This document shows positions 27,362 through 36,548 of a stretch of DNA of 64,000 bases, one piece after another (position 1 is the first letter of the stretch; the number at the start of each line of letters is the position of its first letter). A model generated the notes under the pieces. That model searched no databases, was not told where the DNA came from, and saw only the letters and a list, made by a program, of their open reading frames with translations. The DNA comes from Brevibacillus brevis. GTDB taxonomy: Bacteria; Bacillota; Bacilli; Brevibacillales; Brevibacillaceae. Both the position numbers and the translations under genes were made by a program. The DNA lies in NCBI RefSeq assembly GCF_900637055.1, contig NZ_LR134338.1, positions 908,501-972,500 of the forward strand. Direction: 5' to 3'.

Positions 27362-28503
27362 TGCAAGTCATCAGTGGAAAGGTAGAAAAGGCCAAGAAGG
27401 TGGTAATTTATGGGCCGGAGGGTATCGGGAAATCCTCACTGGCGGCCATGTTCCCAAAGCCCATCTTCATTGATACAGAAGGATCGACGACGGAACTTGA
27501 TGTTAACCGTCTGCCCAAGCCGTCAAGCTGGGAGATGATCAACCAACAAGTTAGATGGGTTATGACACAAATTGGGAGATATGAAACGCTCATAATCGAT
27601 ACGGTCGATTGGGCCGAAATGCTGTGCGTGGAATGCATTTGTGCCAAGCATCAGAAGAATGGCGTTGAGGACTTCGGCTATGGCAAAGGTTACATCTACG
27701 TAGCGGAGGAATTAGGTCGCTTTTTGAACCTTCTCAGCGACGTAATCGAAGCCGGTATTCATGTCGTGCTGACTGCTCACTCACAGATCATCAAGTTTGA
27801 GCAGCCGGACGAGATGGGAGCTTATGACCGTTACCAGCTCAAGCTTGGACCAAAAACTGGTTCGAGAACGGCAGCACTCGTCAAGGAATGGGCTGATATG
27901 GTCCTGTTCATTAATTACAAAACGTTCTCTGTTGCTACGGACAAGGAGGGCAAGAAGAACAAGGGGCAAGGCGGAGCACGCACGGTCTATGCCACGCATC
28001 ATCCAGCGTGGGATGCGAAAAACCGTCACGGGCTACCGGACGAATTCCCACTGGACTACTCCTATATTGCCCACATCTTCAATGGTTCCACAAAAGTTAC
28101 AACAAGTACACCACCTCAACCAGTACAGCGTAGTGCCAAGGAAATAGAGTATGACCTTGTAAATGGTTTACGGAACGCTATTTTAGATGAACAGAAACAG
28201 CAGCAAGCTTGGGGCCAGATGACCGGGGAGCAGCAGATGGCACAGGAGCAACAACCTTCTGCCGAGGATGCATTGAAACCGCACATCCCTAGTAATATTC
28301 CACCTTCATTGCGCGACCTGATGGTTCAACATCAGGTGTCAGAAAACGAGATTCAGATCGTGGTGAGCAAAAGAGGATACTATCCGATGGATACACCGAT
28401 TGCGAATTATGATCTTGGTTTTGTTGAAGGCGTTCTTGTGGGTGCGTGGCAGCAAGTACTCCAAATGATTCAAGATACCAGAAATGATTTGCCATTTAAT
28501 TAA
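27361..28503 (+). CDS. Sak4-like RecA-fold recombinase/AAA ATPase
   Basis: 380 residues. Walker A is VVIYGPEGIGKSSLA (about residues 14-28), then IFIDTEGST (acidic site), a Walker B-like YETLIIDTVDW and the sensor-like HVVLTAHSQI. This is the AAA_24/Sak4 pattern, single-strand annealing or RecA-like phage recombinases usually adjacent to an SSB. Residues after about 260 are Gln-rich and low complexity. The next gene is an SSB-type DUF669 protein, which supports the call. Confidence 0.8.
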   Translation: MQVISGKVEKAKKVVIYGPEGIGKSSLAAMFPKPIFIDTEGSTTELDVNRLPKPSSWEMINQQVRWVMTQIGRYETLIIDTVDWAEMLCVECICAKHQKNGVEDFGYGKGYIYVAEELGRFLNLLSDVIEAGIHVVLTAHSQIIKFEQPDEMGAYDRYQLKLGPKTGSRTAALVKEWADMVLFINYKTFSVATDKEGKKNKGQGGARTVYATHHPAWDAKNRHGLPDEFPLDYSYIAHIFNGSTKVTTSTPPQPVQRSAKEIEYDLVNGLRNAILDEQKQQQAWGQMTGEQQMAQEQQPSAEDALKPHIPSNIPPSLRDLMVQHQVSENEIQIVVSKRGYYPMDTPIANYDLGFVEGVLVGAWQQVLQMIQDTRNDLPFN

Positions 28504-28521
28504 CAGCGGGAGGAATTACAC

Positions 28522-29106
28522 ATGACCCAAATGGATAGAGAACTTGGATGGGATGACGAGATTCAGAAGGACGGCGGGGAATTTATTGTCCTGCCTGACG
28601 GTGATTACAACTTTACAGTTACGAAATTTGAGCGCGGTCGGTTCGGGGGCAGCGAGAAAATGCCGCCATGCAATCAGGCGAAACTGGAACTAAAGATCCA
28701 TTCTCCCGAACATGGTGACGTTGTTGTATTCCATAATTTGTTCTTGCATACGAAAACCGAAGGGTTGTTGTCCAATTTCTTTGCCGGTATCGGCCAAAAG
28801 AAGAAGGGCGAAAAGCTACGTATGAACTGGAACGCGGTTGTAGGCTCTAAAGGCCGACTGAAATTGGAGATCAATCGATTCAAAAATAGCAAAGGCGAGG
28901 AGCGGACTAATAACCAGGTAAAGTCCTTTTATCCATATGAGGAGGTATTCGGACAGCAGCAACAACAGCCAACGCAACCGCAATACCAGCAACAAAATCA
29001 GTATCAACAGCAACAACAATATCAGCAACAACAACAGCAGTATCAAGCACCGTTTCCGACAGGCGGACAGCAGCAAGGTGGCGGATTTACTCCTGGCCAG
29101 TTTTAG
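28522..29106 (+). CDS. DUF669 protein, probable ssDNA-binding protein
   Basis: 194 residues. Residues 1-135 match DUF669 (LPDGDYNFTVTKFERGRFGGSEKMPPCNQ, then NLFLHTKTEGLLSNFF), thought to be phage SSBs. The C-terminus from about 143 is a Gln-rich tract with repeated YQQQ units, ending GGGFTPGQF. It differs from a typical acidic SSB tip, although the aromatic end may act similarly. It works with the Sak4-like ATPase. Confidence 0.8.
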   Translation: MTQMDRELGWDDEIQKDGGEFIVLPDGDYNFTVTKFERGRFGGSEKMPPCNQAKLELKIHSPEHGDVVVFHNLFLHTKTEGLLSNFFAGIGQKKKGEKLRMNWNAVVGSKGRLKLEINRFKNSKGEERTNNQVKSFYPYEEVFGQQQQQPTQPQYQQQNQYQQQQQYQQQQQQYQAPFPTGGQQQGGGFTPGQF

Positions 29107-29115
29107 GAGGGGCGT

Positions 29116-29340
29116 ATGTCTGAAACAGTATTGATTCAAGACGAACGCTTTACTTGCATTGGTAAGCCTGCATATGGGCTTTTCAAAAAGTGGCGGGATT
29201 TACCAGGGTGCGGACTAAAGTGGGAACATGACACGCCAGATGGGAAATGCCCGGTATGCCGTGGGAACTTAATTCCGACGTCGATGGTTGGGCCGCAGCA
29301 CCGTATTTCTGGCGGGAACGTGGAGGTAATGAAACGATGA
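29116..29340 (+). CDS. Small zinc-knuckle phage protein
   Basis: 74 residues with CGLKWEH...KCPVCRG, a likely single zinc knuckle. Unknown function. It lies between the SSB and the helicase gene and overlaps the helicase start by 4 bases. Confidence 0.6.
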   Translation: MSETVLIQDERFTCIGKPAYGLFKKWRDLPGCGLKWEHDTPDGKCPVCRGNLIPTSMVGPQHRISGGNVEVMKR

Positions 29341-30917
29341 ATTTACGACCTTACCAACAGGAGGCGCGGGATTCCATTCAATCTGAATGGGAAAACGGCG
29401 TGAAAAGAACGCTTTTGGTCCTTCCGACTGGTTGCGGCAAGACAATCGTGTTTTCGAAGGTCATCGAAGATCGGGTAAGGCTGGGCGAGCGCGTGCTCGT
29501 CCTGGCCCACCGAGGCGAGCTGCTAGATCAGGCAGCTGACAAGCTTGAAAAATCTACTGGTCTGAAATGTGCTAGGGAACAAGCCGAGGAAACGTCAGTC
29601 GGAAGTTGGTTCCGTGTTGTGGTTGGCAGCGTGCAAACAATGATGCGTGAAAAGCGCCTGGAAAAGTTTGATCGTCAATTCTTCGACTCGATCATCATTG
29701 ACGAAGCACATCATTGCTTATCAGAGAGCTATCAACGTGTTCTGAAATATTTCGATTCAGCAAATGTCTTAGGCGTGACTGCTACACCGGACCGTGGAGA
29801 CATGCGCAATCTCGGAAGCTATTTCCAGAGCTTGGCCTATGAATACACGCTGCCGAAGGCTATCAAGGGTGGGTATCTCAGCCCGATCAAGGCTATGACT
29901 ATCCCTTTACAACTGGACTTAACAGCAGTTGGTCAGCAGGCTGGTGACTTCAAATCAAGCGACTTGGGAACAGCCCTGGACCCGTATCTGGAATCGATAG
30001 CGGCGGAAATGTGGCGAGTGGCGCAGGACAGAAAAATTGTGGTATTCCTTCCGTTGGTGAAAACAAGTCAAAAATTTGCCAATATTTTGAATTCGTTTGG
30101 ATTCAAGGCTGCAGAGGTAAACGGCGATTCACAAGATCGAGCGCAAATTTTGGAAGACTTTGATCGGGACAAATATAACGTCCTATGCAACTCCATGCTG
30201 CTAACAGAGGGCTGGGACTGCCCAAGCGTTGATTGTGTCGTTGTCTTGCGGCCAACAAAAGTTCGCAGCTTATACAGCCAGATGGTCGGGCGCGGTACCC
30301 GACTACATCCTGGAAAAACTGATTTATTGTTGTTGGATTTCCTGTGGCATACCGAGCGGCACGAGCTCTGCCATCCAGCGCATTTAATTGCTGAGAATGA
30401 GGAAATCGCCAAGGCCATGACCAAACAGATTGAGGAAGCCGGAATTGCGCTCGATCTGGAAGATGTCGAAAAGCAAGCTGTGGAAGATGTGATTGCGCAG
30501 CGTGAGGAAGCTCTCGCCAAGCAACTTGAAGAAATGAAGAAACGGAAGCGCAAACTGGTCGATCCATTGCAATTTGAAATGAGTATCCAAGCGGAGGATC
30601 TAGCTAGTTATGTTCCATCGTTTGGCTGGGAAATGGCACCGCCGAGTGATCAGCAAATCAAGACGCTGGAGAAGTTGGGCATTTTGCCAGATGACATCCA
30701 TAACGCCGGTAAAGCTACGAAGCTGCTGGAGCGCTTGGACAAACGGCGTGAGGAAGGGTTGACCACGCCGAAGCAAATCCGGTTCCTGGAGCAACGAGGA
30801 TTCGAGCATGTTGGCACTTGGTCATTCGACAATGCAAAGCGTCTGATCGATCGTATCGCAGCTAATGGATGGCGTTTGCCGGACGGCATAAATCCCAAAG
30901 AGTACCGTGGGGAGTAG
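29337..30917 (+). CDS. SF2 DEAD/DEAH-box helicase
   Basis: 526 residues. Motif Q region RPYQQEARDSI, motif I LPTGCGKTIVFSKV, Ia VLAHRGELLDQ, II IIIDEAHH, III VTATPDRGD, V MLLTEGWDCPSVDCVVV, VI SQMVGRGTRLHPGK. It is a UvrB/RecG-like SF2 translocase frequent in phage replication modules. The C-terminal 150 residues are helical with a repeat (RFLEQRGFEHVG, IKTLEKLGILPDD) resembling HeH/SAP-like elements. The ATG at 29337 follows GGAGG; longer starts are less likely. Confidence 0.92.
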   Translation: MNLRPYQQEARDSIQSEWENGVKRTLLVLPTGCGKTIVFSKVIEDRVRLGERVLVLAHRGELLDQAADKLEKSTGLKCAREQAEETSVGSWFRVVVGSVQTMMREKRLEKFDRQFFDSIIIDEAHHCLSESYQRVLKYFDSANVLGVTATPDRGDMRNLGSYFQSLAYEYTLPKAIKGGYLSPIKAMTIPLQLDLTAVGQQAGDFKSSDLGTALDPYLESIAAEMWRVAQDRKIVVFLPLVKTSQKFANILNSFGFKAAEVNGDSQDRAQILEDFDRDKYNVLCNSMLLTEGWDCPSVDCVVVLRPTKVRSLYSQMVGRGTRLHPGKTDLLLLDFLWHTERHELCHPAHLIAENEEIAKAMTKQIEEAGIALDLEDVEKQAVEDVIAQREEALAKQLEEMKKRKRKLVDPLQFEMSIQAEDLASYVPSFGWEMAPPSDQQIKTLEKLGILPDDIHNAGKATKLLERLDKRREEGLTTPKQIRFLEQRGFEHVGTWSFDNAKRLIDRIAANGWRLPDGINPKEYRGE

Positions 30918-30933
30918 ACAAGAGGAGGATAAT

Positions 30934-31323
30934 ATGAACGCTCTTAAATCTGTTCAATTGATGCGCAAGTATGCAAATTGTAAGGAATGCGGTAACGACA
31001 AAGTTGGTAATGGTGAAGGGACTTTGCTCATTGAAGACGATATTTTCAAACGCAGTTGCAAATGCGGATGGAGTATTGAAGTGGATGAAAATGATAAGCC
31101 TTTGCTAAATCTGACCATAGCAGCCTGGGCGACTATTGGGCCAAGAAAGATTTACGAGATTCATGATAAAGATGATAGATTCTTCGGTTATGTCAGTGTT
31201 AATGAATTGCAGAAAATGGGCTACGTAAAGCGTATCGATCATTGCAAAAAGGCGGAGGAGTTTTTCAATACTCCTGATGGATTGGACTGGGTTAAGAAAA
31301 ATAGATTTTTCAATGTGCAATAA
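30934..31323 (+). CDS. DUF3797 phage protein
   Basis: 129 residues. NCKECGNDKVGNGEGTLLIED, then RSCKCGWSI, is a four-Cys zinc ribbon characteristic of DUF3797. The C-terminus is helical. Function unknown; it may bind nucleic acid. GAGGAGG precedes the ATG at 30934. Confidence 0.8.
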   Translation: MNALKSVQLMRKYANCKECGNDKVGNGEGTLLIEDDIFKRSCKCGWSIEVDENDKPLLNLTIAAWATIGPRKIYEIHDKDDRFFGYVSVNELQKMGYVKRIDHCKKAEEFFNTPDGLDWVKKNRFFNVQ

Positions 31324-31439
31324 ACGCTATGAATTATAGGGTTCAGTTCTACAAAGGCATACGGCTAGAGCTAGCCGGGTACACCGAAGCAATACCCGGA
31401 ATAAAAAGGCGTTCGATTCAGTGATGGGGGAGTAATAGG

Positions 31440-33356
31440 ATGCAGGAAATTGCAGTTGATAATTTCGCGGGTGGCGGCGGGGCAAGTGTGGGCATGGAAC
31501 TTGCGTTCGGACGCTCTGTAGATATAGCAATCAATCATGATCCAGCAGCCATTGCCATGCATCTGGCAAACCACCCTGAGACAGAACATTACTGCGAGTC
31601 AGTTTGGGACGTTGACCCACGTGAAGTTACACGGGGGCGCCCTGTGGGGCTTTGTTGGTTGAGTCCAGACTGTAAGCATTTCAGTAAAGCAAAGGGCGGT
31701 AAGCCGAAAGAGAAAGGAATCCGAGGTTTGGCATGGGTGGCCCTACGTTGGGCGGCAACGGTAAGACCCCGGGTAATCATGCTGGAGAACGTTGAAGAGT
31801 TTAAGACGTGGGGGCCGTTGTTAAAAGACGGTATGCCAGACCCGAAAAACAAAGGCCGCGAGTTCAATGCTTTCATCAATGCGCTAAAACGTCAAGGATA
31901 CCAGGTTGACCACAGAGAGTTGCGGGCATGCGACTACGGCGCGCCAACGATTAGGAAACGCTTCTTTCTGATTGCTCGGTGCGATGGACGCCCGATTGTA
32001 TGGCCGGAACCGACTCACGGAGATCCAGAGAGTGCAGAAGTCAAATCTGGAAAGCTACTGCCCTGGCGGACCGCAGCGGAGATCATTGATTGGTCGTTGC
32101 CATGCCCGTCCATTTTTGAACGGAGAAAGCCTCTGGCAGAGAATACATTGCGTCGGATCGCACGTGGAATCCAGCGTTTTGTGATTAATAACCCGAGTCC
32201 CTTTATCGTAAAGGTCAATCATCAGGGAGAGCAATTCCGTGGGCAACAGATCAGCGAGCCGATGCAGACCATTACAGCAAAAAACGGGTGGGGTGTTGTT
32301 ACTCCTTTTATCGCTCGTATTGGACAGACCGGGTTTGGCGGTGATCGTATGCAGTATGAAGTGGAAGAACCACTTACGACAATTACAACAAAAGCTGAAC
32401 ATTTACTCGTGACGCCAGTATTGGGGGTCAATACATCAGGGCATCCAGGAAGCTCGGTAGATGAGCCTCTTAGAACAGTCACCACAGGCGGTCACCATAT
32501 GCTAATTAGTCCAGCACTCATCCAGATGGGATACGGAGAGCGGGAAGGTCAACAGCCTCGCGTGCTTGATATTGCAAAACCAATCGGAACGATAACAGCA
32601 GGTGGAAATAAATTTGGTCTGGCGACGGCAGAATTAATCGCAGTTCCCCACATTACTAAGTTTCGCACTGGGGCAACAGGCCATGGAGTAGATGAACCAT
32701 TACACACAGTTACCTCTGGTGCAGGTAGCAAACGACCAGCAGGAGCAGCTCACGCGATGGGAATGGTCACTGCTTTTCTATCCCGACAGTTTGGACAATC
32801 GGTAGGACATGCTGCCGATGTGCCGGCTGGGACGATAACAGCCAGCGGCGGCGGAAAGTCTGCACTTGTAACGAGTCATCTTGTGAAGATGCGTGGGACA
32901 AACATCGGACATCCAGCCACCGAACCGTTGCAGACAATTACAGCAGGCGGGAACCACTTTGGGGAGGTCAGAGCTTTTTTGATGGCCTACTATGGCAGCA
33001 GCGTTGGGCAGAAGGCAGACGAACCATTAGGTACAGTAACGACCCGGGACCGATTCGGATTGGTGACCATTCACGGACAAGATTATCAGATAGTCGACAT
33101 CGGTATGCGTATGCTGGAGCCACACGAATTGTTCGCCGCCCAAGGCTTCCCTAACACATACATTATTGATCGTGACGCAGACGGCAAGTTGTATCCTAAA
33201 TCAGCACAAGTGGCACGGTGCGGAAACTCTGTTCCACCACCTTTTGCGGAAGCGCTAGTTAGAGCCAACTTGCCCGAATTATGCACCGGATCGGGAAATT
33301 CATTGGCGTTTGAGAGATACAAGCAGCAAGAGGGTCAGTTGCAAATGTCTATGTGA
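31440..33356 (+). CDS. C5 cytosine DNA methyltransferase with eight tandem repeats
   Basis: 638 residues. Motif I DNFAGGGGASVGME, motif IV WLSPDCKHFS (catalytic Cys), motif VI MLENVEEF, motif VIII RKRFFLIARC; late motifs HELFAAQGFP and VARCGNSVPPPFAEAL (IX and X). Between about residues 270 and 555 lies an array of eight units, each with an xEPxxTxT core (EPMQTITA, EPLTTITT, EPLRTVTT, KPIGTITA, EPLHTVTS, VPAGTITA, EPLQTITA, EPLGTVTT), at the place of the target recognition domain. No restriction enzyme is seen, so it is likely an orphan protective methylase. GGGGGAG precedes the ATG. Confidence 0.93.
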   Translation: MQEIAVDNFAGGGGASVGMELAFGRSVDIAINHDPAAIAMHLANHPETEHYCESVWDVDPREVTRGRPVGLCWLSPDCKHFSKAKGGKPKEKGIRGLAWVALRWAATVRPRVIMLENVEEFKTWGPLLKDGMPDPKNKGREFNAFINALKRQGYQVDHRELRACDYGAPTIRKRFFLIARCDGRPIVWPEPTHGDPESAEVKSGKLLPWRTAAEIIDWSLPCPSIFERRKPLAENTLRRIARGIQRFVINNPSPFIVKVNHQGEQFRGQQISEPMQTITAKNGWGVVTPFIARIGQTGFGGDRMQYEVEEPLTTITTKAEHLLVTPVLGVNTSGHPGSSVDEPLRTVTTGGHHMLISPALIQMGYGEREGQQPRVLDIAKPIGTITAGGNKFGLATAELIAVPHITKFRTGATGHGVDEPLHTVTSGAGSKRPAGAAHAMGMVTAFLSRQFGQSVGHAADVPAGTITASGGGKSALVTSHLVKMRGTNIGHPATEPLQTITAGGNHFGEVRAFLMAYYGSSVGQKADEPLGTVTTRDRFGLVTIHGQDYQIVDIGMRMLEPHELFAAQGFPNTYIIDRDADGKLYPKSAQVARCGNSVPPPFAEALVRANLPELCTGSGNSLAFERYKQQEGQLQMSM

Positions 33357-33381
33357 GATGACAGAAAGGGTTGCGAAGCCT

Positions 33382-35595
33382 ATGGAACATAAATTTGATA
33401 TCGTTGCGCTGCTGGCTTATATTGACCCGGCCTATCTTACCTATCAGGAATGGCTCAACGTTGGCATGGCTCTCAAATATGAGGGCTATACGGCCAGCGA
33501 TTGGGATGAATGGAGCAAGCGGGACATGGCCCGTTACCATCCCGGCGAATGCTTCAAGAAGTGGACAACATTTGAGGGAACTGGTGGGAAGCCAATCACT
33601 GGCGCGACGATCACACAAATGGCGAAGGACAACGGCTGGTTGCCGCGTTCTGGAACAGAAGACCGGGAGCTTGGTTGGGACGATGAAATTGCCGGCGATT
33701 ATGTAGTGGTCGATAAAAACTGGATCGAAGGCAAAGAAATCCACGAGCCAGCCGTCTGGAATCCAGTACAGCAGCTCACCACGTATCTCTCGACACTGTT
33801 CGAGGCATCTGAAAACGTTGGTTATGTTACTGAAACATGGCAAGACGATCAGGGGGAATATAAGCCCACAAAAGGGGCTTGGGACCGGACAGCTGGCGAG
33901 CTGATTCAATTACTGAATCAATGCAATGGTGATATCGGGTCCGTGCTGGGTGACTACAATCCAGAAGCAGGAGCCTGGATACGATTCAATCCGCTTGACG
34001 GCAAGGGCGTGAAGAACGAGAATGTGTCCGAATTCCGGTACGCCTTGGTCGAGTCAGACACGATGGACATTGAAAAGCAGCATGCAATTATGCGTGAGCT
34101 GGAGCTGCCAATCGCTGTTCTCGTGTATAGCGGCGGGAAGAGTCTTCACGCGATCGTTCGCATCGATGCTGTTAGCTATGACGAATACCGGAAGCGCGTA
34201 GATTACTTGTACAACGTGTGCAAAAAGAATGGTCTTAGCATCGACAATCAAAACCGCAACCCTTCCAGACTCTCCCGCATGCCTGGCATCGAGAGGAACG
34301 GGAAAAAGCAGTTCATTGTAGACACACACATTGGAAAAAGCAGTTGGGCTGAATGGAATGAATGGATTGAGGGAATTAACGACGATCTTCCTGACCCGGA
34401 GAGCCTGGCGAGTTATTGGGACAACATGCCTCCACTGGCTCCACCGCTAATAGAGGGTGTGCTCAGGCAAGGCCATAAAATGCTGATGGCTGGGCCGTCA
34501 AAGGCTGGTAAATCGTTTTTGCAGATTCAGCTTAGTATCGCTATCGCAGAGGGCATCAAGTGGCTAGGATGGCAATGCACGCAGGGTAAGGTGCTATACG
34601 TCAATCTGGAGCTAGACAGCGCCAGCGCCTTAGATCGATTCAAAAACGTGTACCAAGAGTTAGGTCTGCAGCCGCGAAACATCGATAAGATCGATATATG
34701 GAATTTGCGCGGTAAATCCGTACCAATGGATAAGCTGGCTCCCAAATTGATCCGGCGCGCGGCCAAGAAAAATTATATCGCGGTTATTATCGACCCGATT
34801 TACAAGGTCCTGACAGGCGACGAGAACAGCGCAGACCAAATGGCCCATTTCACGAACCAGTTCGATAAGATCGCTACGGAGCTCGGGGCAAGCGTCATCT
34901 ATTGTCACCATCATTCGAAGGGGTCACAAGGCGGCAAAAAGTCGATGGACAGGGCAAGCGGCAGCGGAGTTTTTGCCCGCGACCCGGACGCGCTGATTGA
35001 CCTGGTGGAGCTGGAAGTAACCGAAGCTCTATTAAAGCAAGAAGAGAACAAAGCCGTTTGTGCCGTCTATCAACAGCTCTTTGAAAAATTCAATTTTGAC
35101 TACTTGGATGAGCATATCTCTCAAGACGATCTACTGAGCGCAAAGGCTATGGAGGATCACGCCAAACGTGCGATTCCGGGGCAGATGGAAGCAGCCAAGG
35201 AAACGATAAAGCAGGTGGTTAGAAGCGTCAGTAAACGCTCTGCCTGGCGCGTTGAGGGTACGCTCAGGGAATATCCGAAGTTCGATCCAGTCAATATGTG
35301 GTTCCAATACCCCATTCATCGGGTCGATGACGTTGGTAGCTTGAAGGACATTCAACCGGAAGGCGATGCACCGGCTTGGAAGAAGAATTTCACAATGAAG
35401 AAGAGTCCAGATGCCAAAAAGAAAGAACAGAAGGAAGCGCTCGAAACGGCATACGAAGCTTGCTCCATAGACGAAAAAATAACGATTAAAGCCATTGCCG
35501 AATATATGGGTGTCACCGAAAAAACGGCACGAAATCGTATCAAAGAGCACGGTGGTTTTTGGGTGGATGACGGAGTAGTAGGAAAGAAAGGGTAG
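33382..35595 (+). CDS. Primase-helicase fusion (PriCT, AEP-like, RepA-like AAA, HTH)
   Basis: About 737 residues. Order: PriCT_2-type domain (about 10-85, LTYQEWLNVGMALKYEGY), a linker, an archaeo-eukaryotic primase-like region (about 200-335) with VLVYSGGKSLHAIVRI (His) and NPSRLSRMPG, a RepA/DnaB-like ATPase (about 345-560; Walker A MAGPSKAGKSFLQ, Walker B AVIIDPIYKV, later YCHHHSKGS), and a C-terminal HTH (ITIKAIAEYMGVTEKTARNRI). It likely primes and unwinds phage DNA. The ATG at 33382 is my choice; 33358 is in frame. An iteron array follows directly, so it probably acts there. Confidence 0.85.
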   Translation: MEHKFDIVALLAYIDPAYLTYQEWLNVGMALKYEGYTASDWDEWSKRDMARYHPGECFKKWTTFEGTGGKPITGATITQMAKDNGWLPRSGTEDRELGWDDEIAGDYVVVDKNWIEGKEIHEPAVWNPVQQLTTYLSTLFEASENVGYVTETWQDDQGEYKPTKGAWDRTAGELIQLLNQCNGDIGSVLGDYNPEAGAWIRFNPLDGKGVKNENVSEFRYALVESDTMDIEKQHAIMRELELPIAVLVYSGGKSLHAIVRIDAVSYDEYRKRVDYLYNVCKKNGLSIDNQNRNPSRLSRMPGIERNGKKQFIVDTHIGKSSWAEWNEWIEGINDDLPDPESLASYWDNMPPLAPPLIEGVLRQGHKMLMAGPSKAGKSFLQIQLSIAIAEGIKWLGWQCTQGKVLYVNLELDSASALDRFKNVYQELGLQPRNIDKIDIWNLRGKSVPMDKLAPKLIRRAAKKNYIAVIIDPIYKVLTGDENSADQMAHFTNQFDKIATELGASVIYCHHHSKGSQGGKKSMDRASGSGVFARDPDALIDLVELEVTEALLKQEENKAVCAVYQQLFEKFNFDYLDEHISQDDLLSAKAMEDHAKRAIPGQMEAAKETIKQVVRSVSKRSAWRVEGTLREYPKFDPVNMWFQYPIHRVDDVGSLKDIQPEGDAPAWKKNFTMKKSPDAKKKEQKEALETAYEACSIDEKITIKAIAEYMGVTEKTARNRIKEHGGFWVDDGVVGKKG

Positions 35596-35774
35596 GGAAA
35601 TTCTCGAAAAATTTCCTTCCCTACTCTCCTTCCCTATAAGGGAAATTCTCGATAAATTTCCCTTTCCTTCATAGGGAAAAACTCGAAGTTTTCCTTCCTT
35701 TCCCTGAGAGGGAAAAACTCGATGATTTTCGAGAATTTCCGAGGGAAGGAAAAACCCTATTACTACGTAATAGG
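35594..35774 (+). repeat. Iteron-like array, probable phage replication origin
   Basis: The 316-base gap after the primase-helicase holds four copies of AGGGAAA(TT/AA)CTCGA (35594-35607, 35639-35652, 35673-35686, 35709-35722) and one inverted copy (TCGAGAATTTCC, 35729-35740). Each copy can fold with a following TTTTCC or ATTTCC stretch. CTATTAC/GTAATAG forms a 7-bp palindrome at about 35757-35773. The rest to 35911 is pyrimidine-rich and AT-rich. Iterons plus AT-rich DNA next to the initiator gene mark an origin. Confidence 0.65.
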
Positions 35775-35911
35775 TAAATTTCCCTTTCCCTAAAGGTCAA
35801 GGGGGAAGTGAGGTGGGCTTAAGCTCTGCCCACCACACCTCCCTCCCCTGTTCCTTGACTAATAAAAATTTTCCCTGAGAATTCAAAAAGTTAAAAAATG
35901 GAAGTGGTAAA

Positions 35912-36313
35912 ATGGCGACTGAATTTTTTATGTCGATGATTCCCCCGACCGCTACACACCAAGAGAAGAAGGTGACCGTTTTGAACGGTAAGCCGGTCTT
36001 TTATGAGCCTGACGATCTGAAAGCGGCGCGGGCAAAGCTGACAGCTTATCTCGGGCAGCATGTACCAAAGCAAAAATATACTGGAGCTCTACGAGTGATC
36101 GTCAAGTGGCTATTTCCGATTCCAGAAGGAAGCAAGCATTACGACGGAGAGTGGAAGACAACCAAGCCAGATACTCACAATTTGAACAAACTTCCGTTCG
36201 ACATCATGACTGATTTGGGATATTGGACTGATGACGCCATTGTGGCTAGTGAGATCATCGAAAAGTTTTGGGCCAAGCTACCAGGAATCTATGTCCGAAT
36301 CGAAGAGTTATAG
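35912..36313 (+). CDS. RusA-family Holliday junction resolvase
   Basis: 133 residues. It has MSMIPPTATHQEKK at the start, KPDTHNLNKLPFDIMTDLGYWTDDAIVASEII with the catalytic Asp residues at about 90-110, and the C-terminal GIYVRIEEL, the RusA fold pattern. It resolves branched DNA made during phage replication and recombination. It is the first gene after the origin-like array. Confidence 0.9.
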   Translation: MATEFFMSMIPPTATHQEKKVTVLNGKPVFYEPDDLKAARAKLTAYLGQHVPKQKYTGALRVIVKWLFPIPEGSKHYDGEWKTTKPDTHNLNKLPFDIMTDLGYWTDDAIVASEIIEKFWAKLPGIYVRIEEL

Positions 36314-36316
36314 CCT

Positions 36317-36544
36317 ATGGATTACAAAGCCTTTTACGACGATGTTGTTAACTGGATCAATCAGGCAAACCAAGCAGCTGCCAAATACGGTATGCATGAT
36401 GAACAGTTCTGGGCATGGGTAACCGATTCAAGCGCAGCCATAAGCAAGAAGTATCAAGATAATCGACTGGCCATCAAACAAATGCTCATGCTAATTAACT
36501 GGCTTGAAGAAGTGTATGAAAACAGTCTCAAAGCAAAAGGATAA
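36317..36544 (+). CDS. Small helical phage protein
   Basis: 75 residues, all helical in character (WINQANQAAAKYGMH, IKQMLMLINWLEEVYENSL). No family recognised. It lies 3 bases after rusA and is probably cotranscribed. Confidence 0.6.
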   Translation: MDYKAFYDDVVNWINQANQAAAKYGMHDEQFWAWVTDSSAAISKKYQDNRLAIKQMLMLINWLEEVYENSLKAKG

Positions 36545-36548
36545 ACGG

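Noticed and set aside
31329..31424. 31-codon ORF (MNYRVQFYKG start) between the DUF3797 gene and the methyltransferase
   Set aside because: No ribosome site upstream, and the segment includes a perfect CGGCTAG/CTAGCCG hairpin, so coding is doubtful. The gap is only 116 bases.
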